Positions 24,786 through 35,100 of a stretch of DNA of 64,000 bases are shown one piece after another; position 1 is the stretch's first letter; each line of letters begins with the position of its first letter. A program made the translations under genes and the position numbers. The notes beneath the pieces are model-generated. The model saw only the letters and a program-made list of their open reading frames with translations. It ran no database searches and was not told where the DNA came from. This stretch comes from an uncultured Bacteroidales bacterium (GTDB lineage Bacteria; Bacteroidota; Bacteroidia; Bacteroidales; WCHB1-69): the NCBI GenBank assembly GCA_900315245.1, contig OMYJ01000006.1, positions 124,001 through 188,000 of the forward strand, read 5' to 3'.

Positions 24786-27596
24786 ATGGTCAATGCTAAA
24801 ATAAAGATAGTTATTGTTGCTTTAACCACACTTTTAACTATAATTAGCAGCAGCATCTTTGCACAAAACACTCCTATATTGTTGAGCAACCTTTCTGTTG
24901 AGTATCAGGACGGTTCTCAACCGCTGGCCACGAACGTCCCGCGTTTCAGCTGGCGCTACGAAAGTGGAGACTCCAACGTGCGACAAACCTCATACCGCAT
25001 CATCGTGGCATCAACCCGGGAAAACGCCGAAAATAACACTGGCGACCTTTGGGATTCCAAGACCGTCGCCTCCAACCGGATGCTGCTTATCCCTTACGAA
25101 GGTAAACCGCTGCACAGCCGCGACAAGGCGTATTGGAAAGTGATTACCTCTATAACACACCATGTGATTACGGAAGTGACACACACGACATATTCTAGAG
25201 TGAATGAATATAAATCTTTAGACACTGTAACCCGAGTCTCCTTCATCGAAAGCAGAATCAACACATTTGAAATCAGTCTGTTGGACAGCACCGACTGGCA
25301 AGCGAAGTGGATCGGCGGCGACTTTTACGGCGACATTCTCCAAGGACATTCGCGCATCCCGGCACGTTACTTGCGCAAAGAGTTTTCCCTGCGGAACAAT
25401 ATCCGAGAAGCCCGGCTGTATATCAGCGGGTTAGGGCAATACAGTGCCTATCTGAACGGTCAGGAGGTCGCACCCGAAGAGATTCTCAAACCCGCCCTCT
25501 CCGACTACAACAAGCGGGTCTATTTCAATGCTTACGATGTCACCGACATGCTCAAGAAGGGCAAGAACGCTGTCGGGGTTACGCTCGCGGGCGGCCGCTA
25601 TTACACAGTGCGCTACAACGAAAACAACAAGGAAGAATTTGAATGGGGCGGTCTGACGCACGCCATGCACTACGGCACCCCACGACTGCTCCTCCAACTG
25701 GAAGTGACTTACACAGATGGGAGCAAAGAACTGATTGTCAGCGACAAGAGTTGGAAAATCACCGACCAGGGCCCCATCCGCAAAAGCAACGAATTCGACG
25801 GCGAAACATACGACGAGCATTACCTGCTTGGCTCATGGACAATAACCGGCTATAACGACAAATCTTGGTACCCCGCGAAAGTGGTGGAAGCTCCGAGAGG
25901 CAAAATCGTTCCGCAACCCAATCCCAACATCAAGGTACAGGACACGCTGCGCCCCGTCGCCATGTTCCAGAAAAACGGAAAATGGTATCTCGATCTGGGA
26001 CAAAACATGGTAGGCTATCTCAATATGGAGATGAACATATCACGCTTTCAGGATGGCGACACAATAACATTGCGTTTCGCCGAGCTCCTCAAACCCGACA
26101 GTTCCCTCTATGTGGCCAACTTGCGCAGCGCCGAGGCAACCGACCGGTATATAATCCACAAATCTCAAATCTCAAATCTCAAGTCAGGATGGCACCCGAT
26201 GTTCACGTATCACGGTTTCCGGTACGTAGAGATCACCGGTCTGCGCGAAGAGCCGAAACCCGAAGATTTCCAGGGACTTGTATTCTATGACGAAATGTCC
26301 ACCACGGGCACTTTCGAGTGTTCCAACGAGATTATGAACGCCGTGTATCGCAACGCCTACTGGGGCATCCGGAGCAACTACCGGTCGATGCCCACCGACT
26401 GTCCGCAGCGCGACGAGCGCATGGGCTGGACCGGCGACCGCACCACCGGCAACTACGGCGAATCGTACATCTTCAACAACTACCGACTCTACTCCAAATG
26501 GCTAGCTGACATTGAGGATAGCCAGTGGGAGACCGGAAGCTTGTCGGACGTATGCCCGGCATACTGGCGCCGCTATACCGACAATATGACCTGGCCGGGG
26601 GCGTTCATCACCGTAGCCGACATGCTGTACACTCGTTTCGGCGACCTCGAACCCATCCGCCAACACTACCCCGCAATGAGACGTTGGATGGAGCACATGC
26701 GCGAAACATACGGTCTCGACGGCGTTATCACCCGCGACTGCTACGGCGACTGGTGCGTGCCTCCCGAGTCACAGAAGCTGATTCACTCATTCAATCCGTA
26801 TCGTTACACCGAAGGAGGATCTATCTCAACCCCATTCTTCTGCCATCTATGCGACATCATGGCCAAATTCGCGGAACTTCTTGGTATTCAAGAAGATGCA
26901 GACCACTTCCGTTTCGAGAAGCAATTCTCCACCAATGCCTACAACGGAATGTTCTTTGACCCTGCGACAGCCAACTACGAAAACGGCACAGTGACCGCCA
27001 ACATCCTGCCGCTGACCTTCGGCATGGTTCCGGAAGAATGGGAAGAGGATGTCTGGAACAACATCATCCGGAAAACGGAGGAGGATTTCGACGGGCATGT
27101 TTCCACCGGCGTGGTGGGCATCCAACAGCTGATGCGCACGCTCACGGACCGCGGGCGCGCCGACCTGGCTCTAAAACTCGCCACCAACGACACTTACCCG
27201 AGCTGGGGCTATATGGTACGCAACGGCGCCACCACTATCTGGGAGCTGTGGAACGGCAACACCGCCGACCCGGCGATGAATTCCGGTAACCACGTGATGC
27301 TCCTCGGCGATCTCATCCTTTGGGAATACGAATACCTTGGTGGCATCCGCGCCCTGGAACCCGGATACAGCAAAATCCTGATACAACCCACCTTCATCGA
27401 TGGTCTCGACACCGTGCGCTGCGCCTACGAGTCCGTCTCCGGCCGTATCGAAAGCAACTGGCGCCGTAGTGGGGACCAAATGATCGGGGAAATCCTCATT
27501 CCCGCCAACACCAAAGCAGAGGTCCGGCTACCCGGCGAAGAGGAAACACGCCATTACGGCAGTGGACGGTTTCTGTTGTTCACGAAGATAAAATAA
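24786..27596 (+). CDS. Secreted alpha-L-rhamnosidase, GH78
   Basis: A 936-residue enzyme with a signal peptide (MVNAKIKIVIVALTTLLTIISSSIFAQ). The order is an N-terminal Ig-like domain (NLSVEYQDGSQPLATNVPRFSW), a rhamnosidase beta domain with KAKWIG-like WQAKWIGGDF and ARLYISGLGQYSAYLNGQEV, and the catalytic (alpha/alpha)6 barrel with the hallmark PTDCPQRDERMGWTGD near residue 536, then NNTADPAMNS-type and GYSKILIQP C-terminal motifs. It removes terminal rhamnose from plant glycans or glycosides, probably in the periplasm. Residues ~118-162 (ITSITHHVITEVTHTTYSRVNEYK...) are visibly AT-rich and unlike the YWRVRVWD...S(W)S linker usually seen there. The AI-2E transporter follows after 9 bp. Confidence 0.92.
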   Translation: MVNAKIKIVIVALTTLLTIISSSIFAQNTPILLSNLSVEYQDGSQPLATNVPRFSWRYESGDSNVRQTSYRIIVASTRENAENNTGDLWDSKTVASNRMLLIPYEGKPLHSRDKAYWKVITSITHHVITEVTHTTYSRVNEYKSLDTVTRVSFIESRINTFEISLLDSTDWQAKWIGGDFYGDILQGHSRIPARYLRKEFSLRNNIREARLYISGLGQYSAYLNGQEVAPEEILKPALSDYNKRVYFNAYDVTDMLKKGKNAVGVTLAGGRYYTVRYNENNKEEFEWGGLTHAMHYGTPRLLLQLEVTYTDGSKELIVSDKSWKITDQGPIRKSNEFDGETYDEHYLLGSWTITGYNDKSWYPAKVVEAPRGKIVPQPNPNIKVQDTLRPVAMFQKNGKWYLDLGQNMVGYLNMEMNISRFQDGDTITLRFAELLKPDSSLYVANLRSAEATDRYIIHKSQISNLKSGWHPMFTYHGFRYVEITGLREEPKPEDFQGLVFYDEMSTTGTFECSNEIMNAVYRNAYWGIRSNYRSMPTDCPQRDERMGWTGDRTTGNYGESYIFNNYRLYSKWLADIEDSQWETGSLSDVCPAYWRRYTDNMTWPGAFITVADMLYTRFGDLEPIRQHYPAMRRWMEHMRETYGLDGVITRDCYGDWCVPPESQKLIHSFNPYRYTEGGSISTPFFCHLCDIMAKFAELLGIQEDADHFRFEKQFSTNAYNGMFFDPATANYENGTVTANILPLTFGMVPEEWEEDVWNNIIRKTEEDFDGHVSTGVVGIQQLMRTLTDRGRADLALKLATNDTYPSWGYMVRNGATTIWELWNGNTADPAMNSGNHVMLLGDLILWEYEYLGGIRALEPGYSKILIQPTFIDGLDTVRCAYESVSGRIESNWRRSGDQMIGEILIPANTKAEVRLPGEEETRHYGSGRFLLFTKIK

Positions 27597-27605
27597 TCAA
27601 ACTAT

Positions 27606-28817
27606 ATGGATAAAGAACGTAGTATTGACAGATTAGCCCGTTACATCATTATTCTGGGCACCTTGGCTATAGCCGCCTTATTGGGCTATTTCTTCGGAAG
27701 CGTATTGGCCTATATTTTGTTGGCCTTTGTGGTCTCTTTGATCGGTCAACCTTTATTTCTGTTGCTCCGAAAAATCAAAATCAAAGGGAAATCGGCTCCT
27801 GACGCGCTGCTTGCGATAATCACCCTCGTTTTCATCTTTGCGATACTGATTCTGGTGGTTGTGCAAGTGATTCCCGTGGTCACAAATATCGTGCGCGAAG
27901 CCTCTTCCCTGAAAGCACAAGAGAATTTCGACAGCCAAAACATCATATATTTGGTCAATGGCTGGATCATCCGAGTTATCCCCTGGGTCGGCGAGGATTT
28001 CGACGGGGTCCAGCTTATCATCCAAAAGATTTCCGAAGTACTTGATCTATCGAACATCTCCAGCATTCTGGGTTCGGTGGCTTCTGCCGTGGCCGGGCTT
28101 GCCGTAGGGCTTTTCTCCGTCATCTTCATTTCTTTCTTCTTTATCAAAGACGAAACACTGTTCGGACGCATTATCGGTGCGCTCGTCCCTGACACGATTG
28201 AGGATAAAGTGAAAAAGACCATCCTTGACATTGAGCGACTTCTGTCCCGCTATTTTGTGGGGTTGATTGTCGAAATTTTCGGGGTGGTTTTGCTCAATTG
28301 CCTCGGACTGTGGCTCATTGCACGCATCGATTTCAACTACGCCCTCGGTATCGCCTTCATTGCCGGCCTCTTGAACATTATCCCGTATGTGGGACCGCTG
28401 ATTGGCGAATTGATCGGGGTCATCCTCTGTGTTATCTTGAAATACGGCGCCGGCATCGGATTAGGCGTGAACATCTGGATTTTCGCCCTGATTGTCCTGG
28501 GAATCATGTTGACCACCCAGTTGGTGGACAATTTCATCTACCAACCGCTCATCTATTCCACCAGCATAAAGGCCAGTCCGCTCGAAATATTCGTAGTTCT
28601 ATTGATCGCCGGACATATCGGCGGCGTGGTGGGCATGCTCATCGCCATCCCTACTTATACTGTAGTTCGTGTCATTGCCAGCCGATTCTTCTATGACTAC
28701 AAGTTGGTGAGACGACTTATCCCCGATGTGGAGAACGAGGACACAGAGGCGGTAATTTTGAAGGACAAGGTGATGAAGGCGATGAAAGACGAGGAAGAAA
28801 AGATGAAGATGAGATGA
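27606..28817 (+). CDS. AI-2E family transporter (PerM-like), first paralogue
   Basis: A 403-residue inner-membrane protein. It has N-terminal membrane segments (IIILGTLAIAALLGYFFGSVLAYILLAFVVSLIG), a soluble middle and the C-terminal family core LLNIIPYVGPLIGELIGVIL, then QLVDNFIYQPLIYSTSIKASPLEIFVVLLIAGHIGG. The family is named for AI-2 export but covers varied exporters and ion antiporters, so the substrate is open. The start is 9 bp after the GH78 stop and the stop overlaps the truncated CotH gene (ATGA). A paralogue lies at 36775. Confidence 0.88.
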   Translation: MDKERSIDRLARYIIILGTLAIAALLGYFFGSVLAYILLAFVVSLIGQPLFLLLRKIKIKGKSAPDALLAIITLVFIFAILILVVVQVIPVVTNIVREASSLKAQENFDSQNIIYLVNGWIIRVIPWVGEDFDGVQLIIQKISEVLDLSNISSILGSVASAVAGLAVGLFSVIFISFFFIKDETLFGRIIGALVPDTIEDKVKKTILDIERLLSRYFVGLIVEIFGVVLLNCLGLWLIARIDFNYALGIAFIAGLLNIIPYVGPLIGELIGVILCVILKYGAGIGLGVNIWIFALIVLGIMLTTQLVDNFIYQPLIYSTSIKASPLEIFVVLLIAGHIGGVVGMLIAIPTYTVVRVIASRFFYDYKLVRRLIPDVENEDTEAVILKDKVMKAMKDEEEKMKMR

Positions 28818-29470
28818 AAAAAACGTTACATATTGTTCTTTTGGTTTGGTGGGCGGCTGTCACTCGCGGGCAGTACATCACGTCATCCAATCTTCCCATT
28901 GTGATTATAAACACCGACAATGGTGCCAGTATTCCCGATGAGCCCAAGATTGGCGCGACCATGAAGATTCTCTATGTCAACGATACAACTATCAACTACT
29001 TATCCAACCAAGACGATCCGGCTTATCTGAACTACAACGGCCGCATAGGCATTGAGTGTCGCGGCTCCACTTCGCAAGGGAGCTACAAGAAGCAATACGG
29101 TTTCGAGACGCGTATGGATGATGACATCACCAACAATAATGTCTCTCTCATGGGGCTGCCGGCAGAGAACGACTGGGTGCTCACCGCCATGAACGATGAA
29201 CCCTCATACGAGCGTGACTGCCTTTCCTATTATCTGGCTTCAAAACTCGGTCACTATGCGCCACGTACGAAATATTGTGAAGTCATTGTCAACGGAGATT
29301 ACCGTGGGCTATATTTCCTCACCGAGAAAATCAAAGTTGACAAAGATCGCGTGAACATCGCTCAAATGGATGCCACCGACAATCAATATCCCAATGTGTC
29401 AGGAGGTTACATCATCAAAGCAATTAACTGCGACGGAGAGACACAGGTGGAGAAAATAGTAAAGAAGTAA
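28814..29470 (+). pseudogene. CotH-family kinase-like secreted protein, truncated
   Basis: 218 codons: signal peptide MKKTLHIVLLVWWAAVTRG, then the start of a CotH domain (LPIVIINTDNGASIPDEPKIGATM, IGIECRGSTSQGSYKKQYGFET, LPAENDWVLTAMNDEPSYERDCLSYYLASKLG, YRGLYFLTEKIKVDKDRVNI, GGYIIK). CotH proteins are atypical kinases; family members are usually well over 350 residues and continue past the GGYI strand. Here the frame ends soon after with IKAINCDGETQVEKIVKK and a stop, 50 bp before an IS200-like transposase gene. I see no continuation of CotH downstream, so it looks like a truncated gene broken by mobile DNA. A short functional form cannot be excluded. Confidence 0.7.
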
Positions 29471-29520
29471 GCAGTGCTCATAACAGGATTCATCGGTATA
29501 AGACGAGTATAACTAGCCCG

Positions 29521-29973
29521 TCAATCGCGCAACAGATACTGTTCATCATACTCTATTCCTGCTTTCTTTAGCTGGCGGATAATCTCCTGCCTGTAAGATT
29601 TCTTCTTATGGTGTTCTTTCTGCCGCATAATGTACCGGCGCACCCGTTCTTTGTCCATAGGGCCGCAGGTACCGGCATAGTAGCTTCGAGCCCAAGTGGT
29701 AAAGAGCGGGAACTTGTCAGGATGAGCACGCAGGAATTTCCCTGCCGCGAGTTTCAGGTCATGCACGAACGACGCCACCGCCATTGTGGGTGGCAACGAG
29801 ACCAAGATGTGGATGTGGTCGGGCATGCTGTTGATACGGATCAGCTTGCAGTTATGGTGATTGCAGAATCCGTTGACGAAGGCGTAGAGGTCGCGTTCGT
29901 GTACTTCCGTGATGGCCGGCACGCTACAGTGCGGCCGGAAGGTGATGTGGTAGTTTAGTTGGGTGTATGCCAT
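29521..29973 (-). CDS. IS200-like / REP-associated Y1 tyrosine transposase
   Basis: A 150-residue protein from the ATG of MAYTQLNYHITFRP. An open frame extends 53 codons upstream, but only as translated repeat sequence. It has the HUH motif in MPDHIHILV, the N-terminal strand NYHITFRPHC, the helix FVHDLKLAAGKFLR and the catalytic tyrosine region RRYIMRQKEHH. Y1 HUH transposases move single-stranded DNA using end hairpins; the RAYT branch acts on REP palindromes. GC-rich tandem repeats and a palindrome lie just upstream and none of the usual accessory TnpB gene is present, which favours a RAYT-type stand-alone enzyme. The gene appears intact. Confidence 0.88.
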   Translation of the reverse strand: MAYTQLNYHITFRPHCSVPAITEVHERDLYAFVNGFCNHHNCKLIRINSMPDHIHILVSLPPTMAVASFVHDLKLAAGKFLRAHPDKFPLFTTWARSYYAGTCGPMDKERVRRYIMRQKEHHKKKSYRQEIIRQLKKAGIEYDEQYLLRD

Positions 29974-30008
29974 ACTTTGTTTAGGGTTTGGTTTGGTTGT
30001 TAGTTGTT

Positions 30009-30178
30009 GCTGACGCTGGCGAGGCTCCCTGACACCGCAGGTCCGCTCCGGACTCCTGCCTGACGAGGCATTCTGCGCTGGCGAGTCCTCTGACACCGCA
30101 GGTCCGCTCTGGACTCCTGCCTGACGAGGCACTCTGCGCTGGCGAGGCTCCCTGACACCGCAGGTCCTTCGGACACTG
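30009..30178. repeat. GC-rich tandem repeat, about three 61-62-bp units, upstream of the transposase
   Basis: Copies of CTGACACCGCAGGTCC ... ACTCCTGCCTGACGAGGC ... CTGGCGAG recur at ~30029, 30091 and 30153. The open frames crossing this stretch have no start context and are repeat artefacts. Confidence 0.8.
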
Positions 30179-30193
30179 CGGTAACCAAGGGGT

Positions 30194-30208
30194 GACGCTT
30201 TCAGCGTC
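30194..30208. repeat. REP-like palindrome
   Basis: GACGCT-TTC-AGCGTC perfect hairpin flanked by GGT/GTGACC. It may be a substrate for the neighbouring transposase. The following 30209-30392 holds nothing I recognise. Confidence 0.5.
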
Positions 30209-30392
30209 GTGACCCTCGCTCCGAATCAGTGCGCAAAAATAACAAAATAATTCATACGATGTAACAATTAGTTATCAACCGCATCTGGTTCCTATCCCGA
30301 ACCGACAACCTTGCTGTCCCAGTTTTCTCACTCGTCTACGGCCACCCACACGACCGCGAAGCGGTCACCCCTCCATGACCGCGGCGTCCGAA

Positions 30393-30715
30393 GGACCCGC
30401 GGATCCTAACCACCGACCACCACGCTCTCCCGGTCACCCGAGACCGCCGCCTCCAGGACCCGCGGATCCTAACCACCGACCACCACGCACTCCCGATCAC
30501 CCGAGGCCGCCGTCCCCAGGACCCGCCCCCCCCAACCACCGACCACCACGCTCTCCCGGTCACCCGAGACCGCCGTCCCCAGGACCCGCGGCCCCCTAAC
30601 CACCGACCACCACGCACTCCCGATCACCCGAGGCCGCCGCCTCCAGGACCCGCGGATCCTAACCACCGACCACCACGCGCGCTCCCGATCACCCGAGGCC
30701 GCCACCCCCAGTGCC
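30393..30715. repeat. GC-rich tandem array, five or more 63-bp units
   Basis: GGACCCGC recurs at 30393, 30456, 30519, 30582 and 30646. Each unit continues with AACCACCGACCACCACGC, TCCCG(G/A)TCACCCGAG(A/G)CCGCC. Units contain the small palindrome GGTC-ACCCGA-GACC. The 63-bp period keeps a Pro/Arg-rich frame open on both strands, but there is no promoter or stable start, so I treat it as non-coding. A terminator for rocD follows it. Confidence 0.88.
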
Positions 30716-30725
30716 ATAATCAAGA

Positions 30726-30756
30726 AAAGGCCGGAAGAACAAATCCTCCGGCCTTT
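30726..30756 (-). terminator. Terminator of rocD
   Basis: Stem AAAGGCCGGA / TCCGGCCTTT with a 11-nt loop, 31 bp past the rocD stop on the minus strand. It is followed on that strand by TTTTCTTG. Confidence 0.8.
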
Positions 30757-30786
30757 CCGTAAAAACAAACCTATATGTGCTACCGC

Positions 30787-32013
30787 TTATTCGAACGAGA
30801 GAATCGCCTCCTTGATGATGGCGATGGCCTCGCGGAGTTCCTCTTCGGTGATAACCAACGGAGGAGCGAAACGGATGATGTGCTGATGGGTCGGTTTGGC
30901 CAACACGCCAAGGTCGCGCATCTTCTCGCAAACGTCCCAAGCTTCCTTGCCGTTCGTGGGTTGGATGATGACGGCGTTGAGCAGACCTTTACCACGCACT
31001 TGTTTGATCATCGGGCTGTTCACCTTGCTCATCTCCTCGCGGAAGATCTTGCCGAGGTATTCAGCACGTTCTGCGAGTTTCTCTTCCTTCACAACCTCAA
31101 GAGCAGCGATACCGACACGACATGCGATGGGGTTGCCACCGAATGTGGAGCCGTGTTCACCGGGCTTGATGTTGAGCATGATGTCGTCGTCGCACAAAAC
31201 GGCGGAAACAGGCATCGTGCCGCCAGAGAGAGCCTTACCCAGAATCAGGATGTCAGGACGCACACCTTCGTGGTCGCAAGCGAGCATCTTACCCGTACGG
31301 GCGATACCGGTCTGCACTTCATCTGCCATGAAGAGCACGTTGTGAGCCTTACAGAGGTCATAACATTTCTTCAGATAACCTTCATCGGGAACATATACGC
31401 CAGCTTCACCTTGGATGGGTTCCACGAGGAAACCGCAAACCATCGGATCCTCCAATGCCTTCGCGAGAGCGTCAACATCGTTGTAGGGGATTTTGATGAA
31501 TCCCGGGGTGAACGGGCCGAAGCCTGCGTATGCATCGGGATCAATGGAGAGGGAGATGATGGTGATGGTACGACCGTGGAAGTTGCCGTCGCACACGATA
31601 ATCTTAGCTTGGTTTTCGGGAAGACCTTTCTTGTCGTAACCCCAACGGCGGCAGAGTTTAAGAGCCGTCTCGTCGGCTTCAGCGCCAGAGTTCATCGGCA
31701 GAACCTTGTCATAGCCGAAAGTCTCGGTGACATATTTCTCGTAAGGTCCAAGGCAGTCGTTGTAGAAAGCGCGGGAGGTCAGGGTAACCTTCTGAGCCTG
31801 ATCAATCATGGCTTCGATGATCTTCGGATGACAGTGACCTTGGTTCACTGCGGAATAAGCGGAAAGGAAGTCGAAGTATTTCTTGCCTTCCACGTCCCAT
31901 ACGAAGGGACCCTTACCGCGTGCGATGACCACGCCCAGGGGATGATAGTTGTGCGCGCCATAGCGGGCTTCCATATCCATTGCCTGCTGGCTTGATGTAA
32001 TTTTTTCTACCAT
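30787..32013 (-). CDS. rocD: Ornithine aminotransferase (class III PLP-dependent)
   Basis: A 408-residue class III aminotransferase. The N-terminus has [19 protein letters not shown] and [18 protein letters not shown], which are ornithine-aminotransferase signatures. PLP-contact [19 protein letters not shown] and the metal-free aspartate region [15 protein letters not shown] are followed by the Schiff-base lysine in [10 protein letters not shown]. It interconverts ornithine plus 2-oxoglutarate with glutamate-semialdehyde plus glutamate, linking arginine/ornithine and proline metabolism. The gene is monocistronic with a clear promoter and terminator. Confidence 0.95.
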   Translation of the reverse strand: MVEKITSSQQAMDMEARYGAHNYHPLGVVIARGKGPFVWDVEGKKYFDFLSAYSAVNQGHCHPKIIEAMIDQAQKVTLTSRAFYNDCLGPYEKYVTETFGYDKVLPMNSGAEADETALKLCRRWGYDKKGLPENQAKIIVCDGNFHGRTITIISLSIDPDAYAGFGPFTPGFIKIPYNDVDALAKALEDPMVCGFLVEPIQGEAGVYVPDEGYLKKCYDLCKAHNVLFMADEVQTGIARTGKMLACDHEGVRPDILILGKALSGGTMPVSAVLCDDDIMLNIKPGEHGSTFGGNPIACRVGIAALEVVKEEKLAERAEYLGKIFREEMSKVNSPMIKQVRGKGLLNAVIIQPTNGKEAWDVCEKMRDLGVLAKPTHQHIIRFAPPLVITEEELREAIAIIKEAILSFE

Positions 32014-32064
32014 AATGTTTTATAATTTTAGATGAGTAAACTTTTAACCCAATTTAGGAATCCG

Positions 32065-32096
32065 CAAAGATAGCATTTTTTTGCACACAACACAAA
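32065..32096 (-). promoter_or_regulatory. Promoter of rocD
   Basis: Minus-strand TTTG at 32096-32093 and TATCTTTG at 32072-32065 with 20 bp between them, a textbook Bacteroidota promoter. Confidence 0.75.
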
Positions 32097-32149
32097 GATT
32101 TGTTTTTTTTACGATTGCTTTTATCTAAAGCCTTTTGCATAAAAAATTG

Positions 32150-32157
32150 TATATTTG
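32150..32157 (+). promoter_or_regulatory. Promoter -7 box of the TamB-like gene
   Basis: TATATTTG followed by CCGC, 27 bp before the GTG start. Confidence 0.6.
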
Positions 32158-32183
32158 CCGCTTTAAAAATATAAAACATTATT

Positions 32184-35100
32184 GTGGGTAAAAACGGCAT
32201 AAAAAAAGCGCTCAGAATCACGGCATGGATAGTCGGGGTATTTCTCGCCTTGGATCTGTTGCTCGTGGGACTGCTGTTTGTACCCGCAGTACAAACATTT
32301 GTGGTTCACAAGGTTACAAAAGCTTTAAGTGAAAAATGGGGTACTGAAATATCCATTGGAGATATACACATCACCCCCACCCTCAAACTTGTGGCGCATA
32401 AGGTGGCCATCAAAGATCATCACAACGAGAACATGATCTATTCCGGCACCGTAAAAGGCCGTTTGCGCTCCCTCAAGACAAAACCTTTCAAACTCGGTCT
32501 CGGAAATGTGAAGTTCGACGACCTGGATGTGGTGCTTCGCACATATAAAGACGAGGAGACCATCAACATTGCCGTTTGGGCCAAGGTATTCAAAACAGGG
32601 AAAAAACATGAACCTTTTACCTTGACATCCAATTCGGTTGACATCACAAACGGCCGTTTTGTGCTCATCATTGACGACAAACGCGTGGTTTATGACACTT
32701 CCGGGCAACCAGACATCGACTACGCCTTCCTTGAGCTAGCCGACCTAAATGTCAAGGCCAAAGATTTCAAACTCGTGGGTGCGGACGTCGCCATGAAATT
32801 CAAGCAACTGGCTTTCAACCAATACGGCGGTTTCCAGCTCCAAAAAGGAAGCGGCGACTTCCGGATTTGCGACACCACCCTGACATTCACCGACTTGAAA
32901 CTCAAGACTCCGCAAAGCGACTTGGATCTTGATCTTTATTTTCGCTACGACAGATGGAAATCATACGGCGAGTTTCTTGATTCTGTGCGCATCAGTGCGG
33001 AAATCCGGCCATCGATCCTGGCCATGGACGACATCGCCGACTGGGCTCCGGCCATCCGCGGCATGAATGAGGTTTTCAGCCTGCAGGCCGACACCGTCGA
33101 TGGCGTGGTCACCGACTTCGCGCTCAAGAATGTCAAAGCCGGCTGGAAAGAACACAATCTTGTGCAGGGAGACATCGCCATCCAAAATGTCATCCAATTC
33201 ATGAAAGCCCGCTTTGATGTGGCGCTGGATTCCACTGTCGTCCACGTCCCCGACATTGCCCAATTCACGCTTCCCGGCGGCAAGACCATCAAATCGAACG
33301 CCACTTTGGACAAACTCGGAACCACCACTTTGACAGGCACTTTCAATGGCAATTTGGCACAGTTCAAGGCTGACTTGATAGCGGCCACTGGACTTGGGAA
33401 GGTGAAAACGGTTCTTTCCACGTCCTCCGAGAATGGACGGCTCGCCTTCCTGGGGGATGTTTCCTCCCCGAATTTCAATCTTGCCCGATTGCTGAACAAC
33501 CATAAACTCTTCGGGGTTTGTCAGCTGAACGCCAAAATCGACGGTCGGATGGATTCCACCGGATTCTCCGCCAAGAACCTGAAAACGATTCAGGCGCACC
33601 TTACCAGCCACGTGTCACGCTTCCCGCTTATGGGTTATCCCTTGCGGGACATTCACCTCAAGGGCGACTACCACAAAGGTCTCTGCAATGCCGAACTGAC
33701 TGCTGATGATCCGAACCTGGTTTGCGATGCCATCGCGCAATTGGATCTCACCCAGGATGTTCCTTTCACCCAGGGCAGTGTCTCGTTAAATCGGCTGGCG
33801 GCAGGCAAAATCGGCCAAAGCCTACCACTGGTGGATTCGGCATCGGCAAAAGGACTTGACCGGATCATCCACATCATGCAGCAGAATCCCTCTGTGGAGT
33901 TGAGTTTCGACCATTTTCAGATTGCGCTGCACGGCTCCACACTCAATAATTTCAACGGTTTTCTGGCTTGCGACAATGTCAAGTTGCGCTATAACGAGGA
34001 CAGCCTTTCCAACGAACGACTCCGTCTAACAGCCATCAACAATGCATTGCTGCACAAATACATACTCTCTTCCAACATCGCCAACGCTTCTTTCGAGAGC
34101 AATCTTCCTGTCAATCTGGTTGTGGACTCCATACAGCATTTCGCCCACAACCTGTTGCCTTCCATCATTCCTGATGTGAAAGGACAGTCTTTCGCGAATG
34201 AACAGAACTTCGACAGCGGAGTCCCCGACTACATCAAAATCCACCTCCAAACCTATAACACCCGTGCCGTCACAAAGCTACTGCTTCCCGACATGTACAT
34301 ATCTCCTAACTCCGTCATCAATCTGGAAGTCAAAGAGGGTCATTTGTCAGACAAGACCGACATACAGCTGCCGCTTATCGGTATCCGGAAAAAATTCAGG
34401 ATTCACAATCTGACGGTAAACGGTCAAACAAAAAGTTCAGACAAGCTCCTGCTGCAAGCGGGCGGGGATTCCATCATTGTTTATGCCGGGAAAAGCAAAC
34501 TGTTGTTCGACCAGCTGAATCTCCAAGCCCAATCTGAGAACAGTAAAATCCAGTACGATTTGGCTTGGCACAATCCGTTCAACAACGAAGAGAATGTTTC
34601 TGTTTTGTCGGGATTGGCCGACATCACAAACACGGATGACATTATCATCAGTCTGAAGCCATCCAGTGTATTCCTGAAAGATTATGAATGCCATTTCAAC
34701 GATCAAAACACCATCCACATTCTCCCTCACCGATTTGTCTTTGACAATCTGGTTTTCTTCACGCAAGAAAGCTTTGTTGCTGTTAACGGGTCGTATGACA
34801 CAAAAGACTCCTGCAGGCTTTCCATGGCAGTGAAGAATTTCGACCTCTCGCTGGTCAACCAACTGACAGGCGACATCTCGTTTGGCGGCTTACTCTCTGC
34901 CGATTTGAATCTGATGAGCCTGAACAACCGGCGACTCATTTTCGGCAAAGCCATCTCCGATGAGCTGCTGGTGAATGAAACCCGTTTGGGAGACCTGTTC
35001 CTGATTGCCGGCGTGAACGACGAAAACACGGTGCGATTCTCCGGAGGATTGTTCAACAGCAACGCTGAAAAGCTCGACTACGAATATCTTTCTAAATTCT

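Noticed and set aside
29974..30188. N-terminal extension of the transposase and a separate minus-strand frame
   Set aside because: They are translations of the 61-bp tandem repeat; the conserved Y1 domain begins at the ATG at 29973.
30336..30768. Arg/Trp-rich and Pro-rich proteins in the 63-bp array
   Set aside because: Low-complexity frames on both strands of a tandem repeat, with no promoter or start context.
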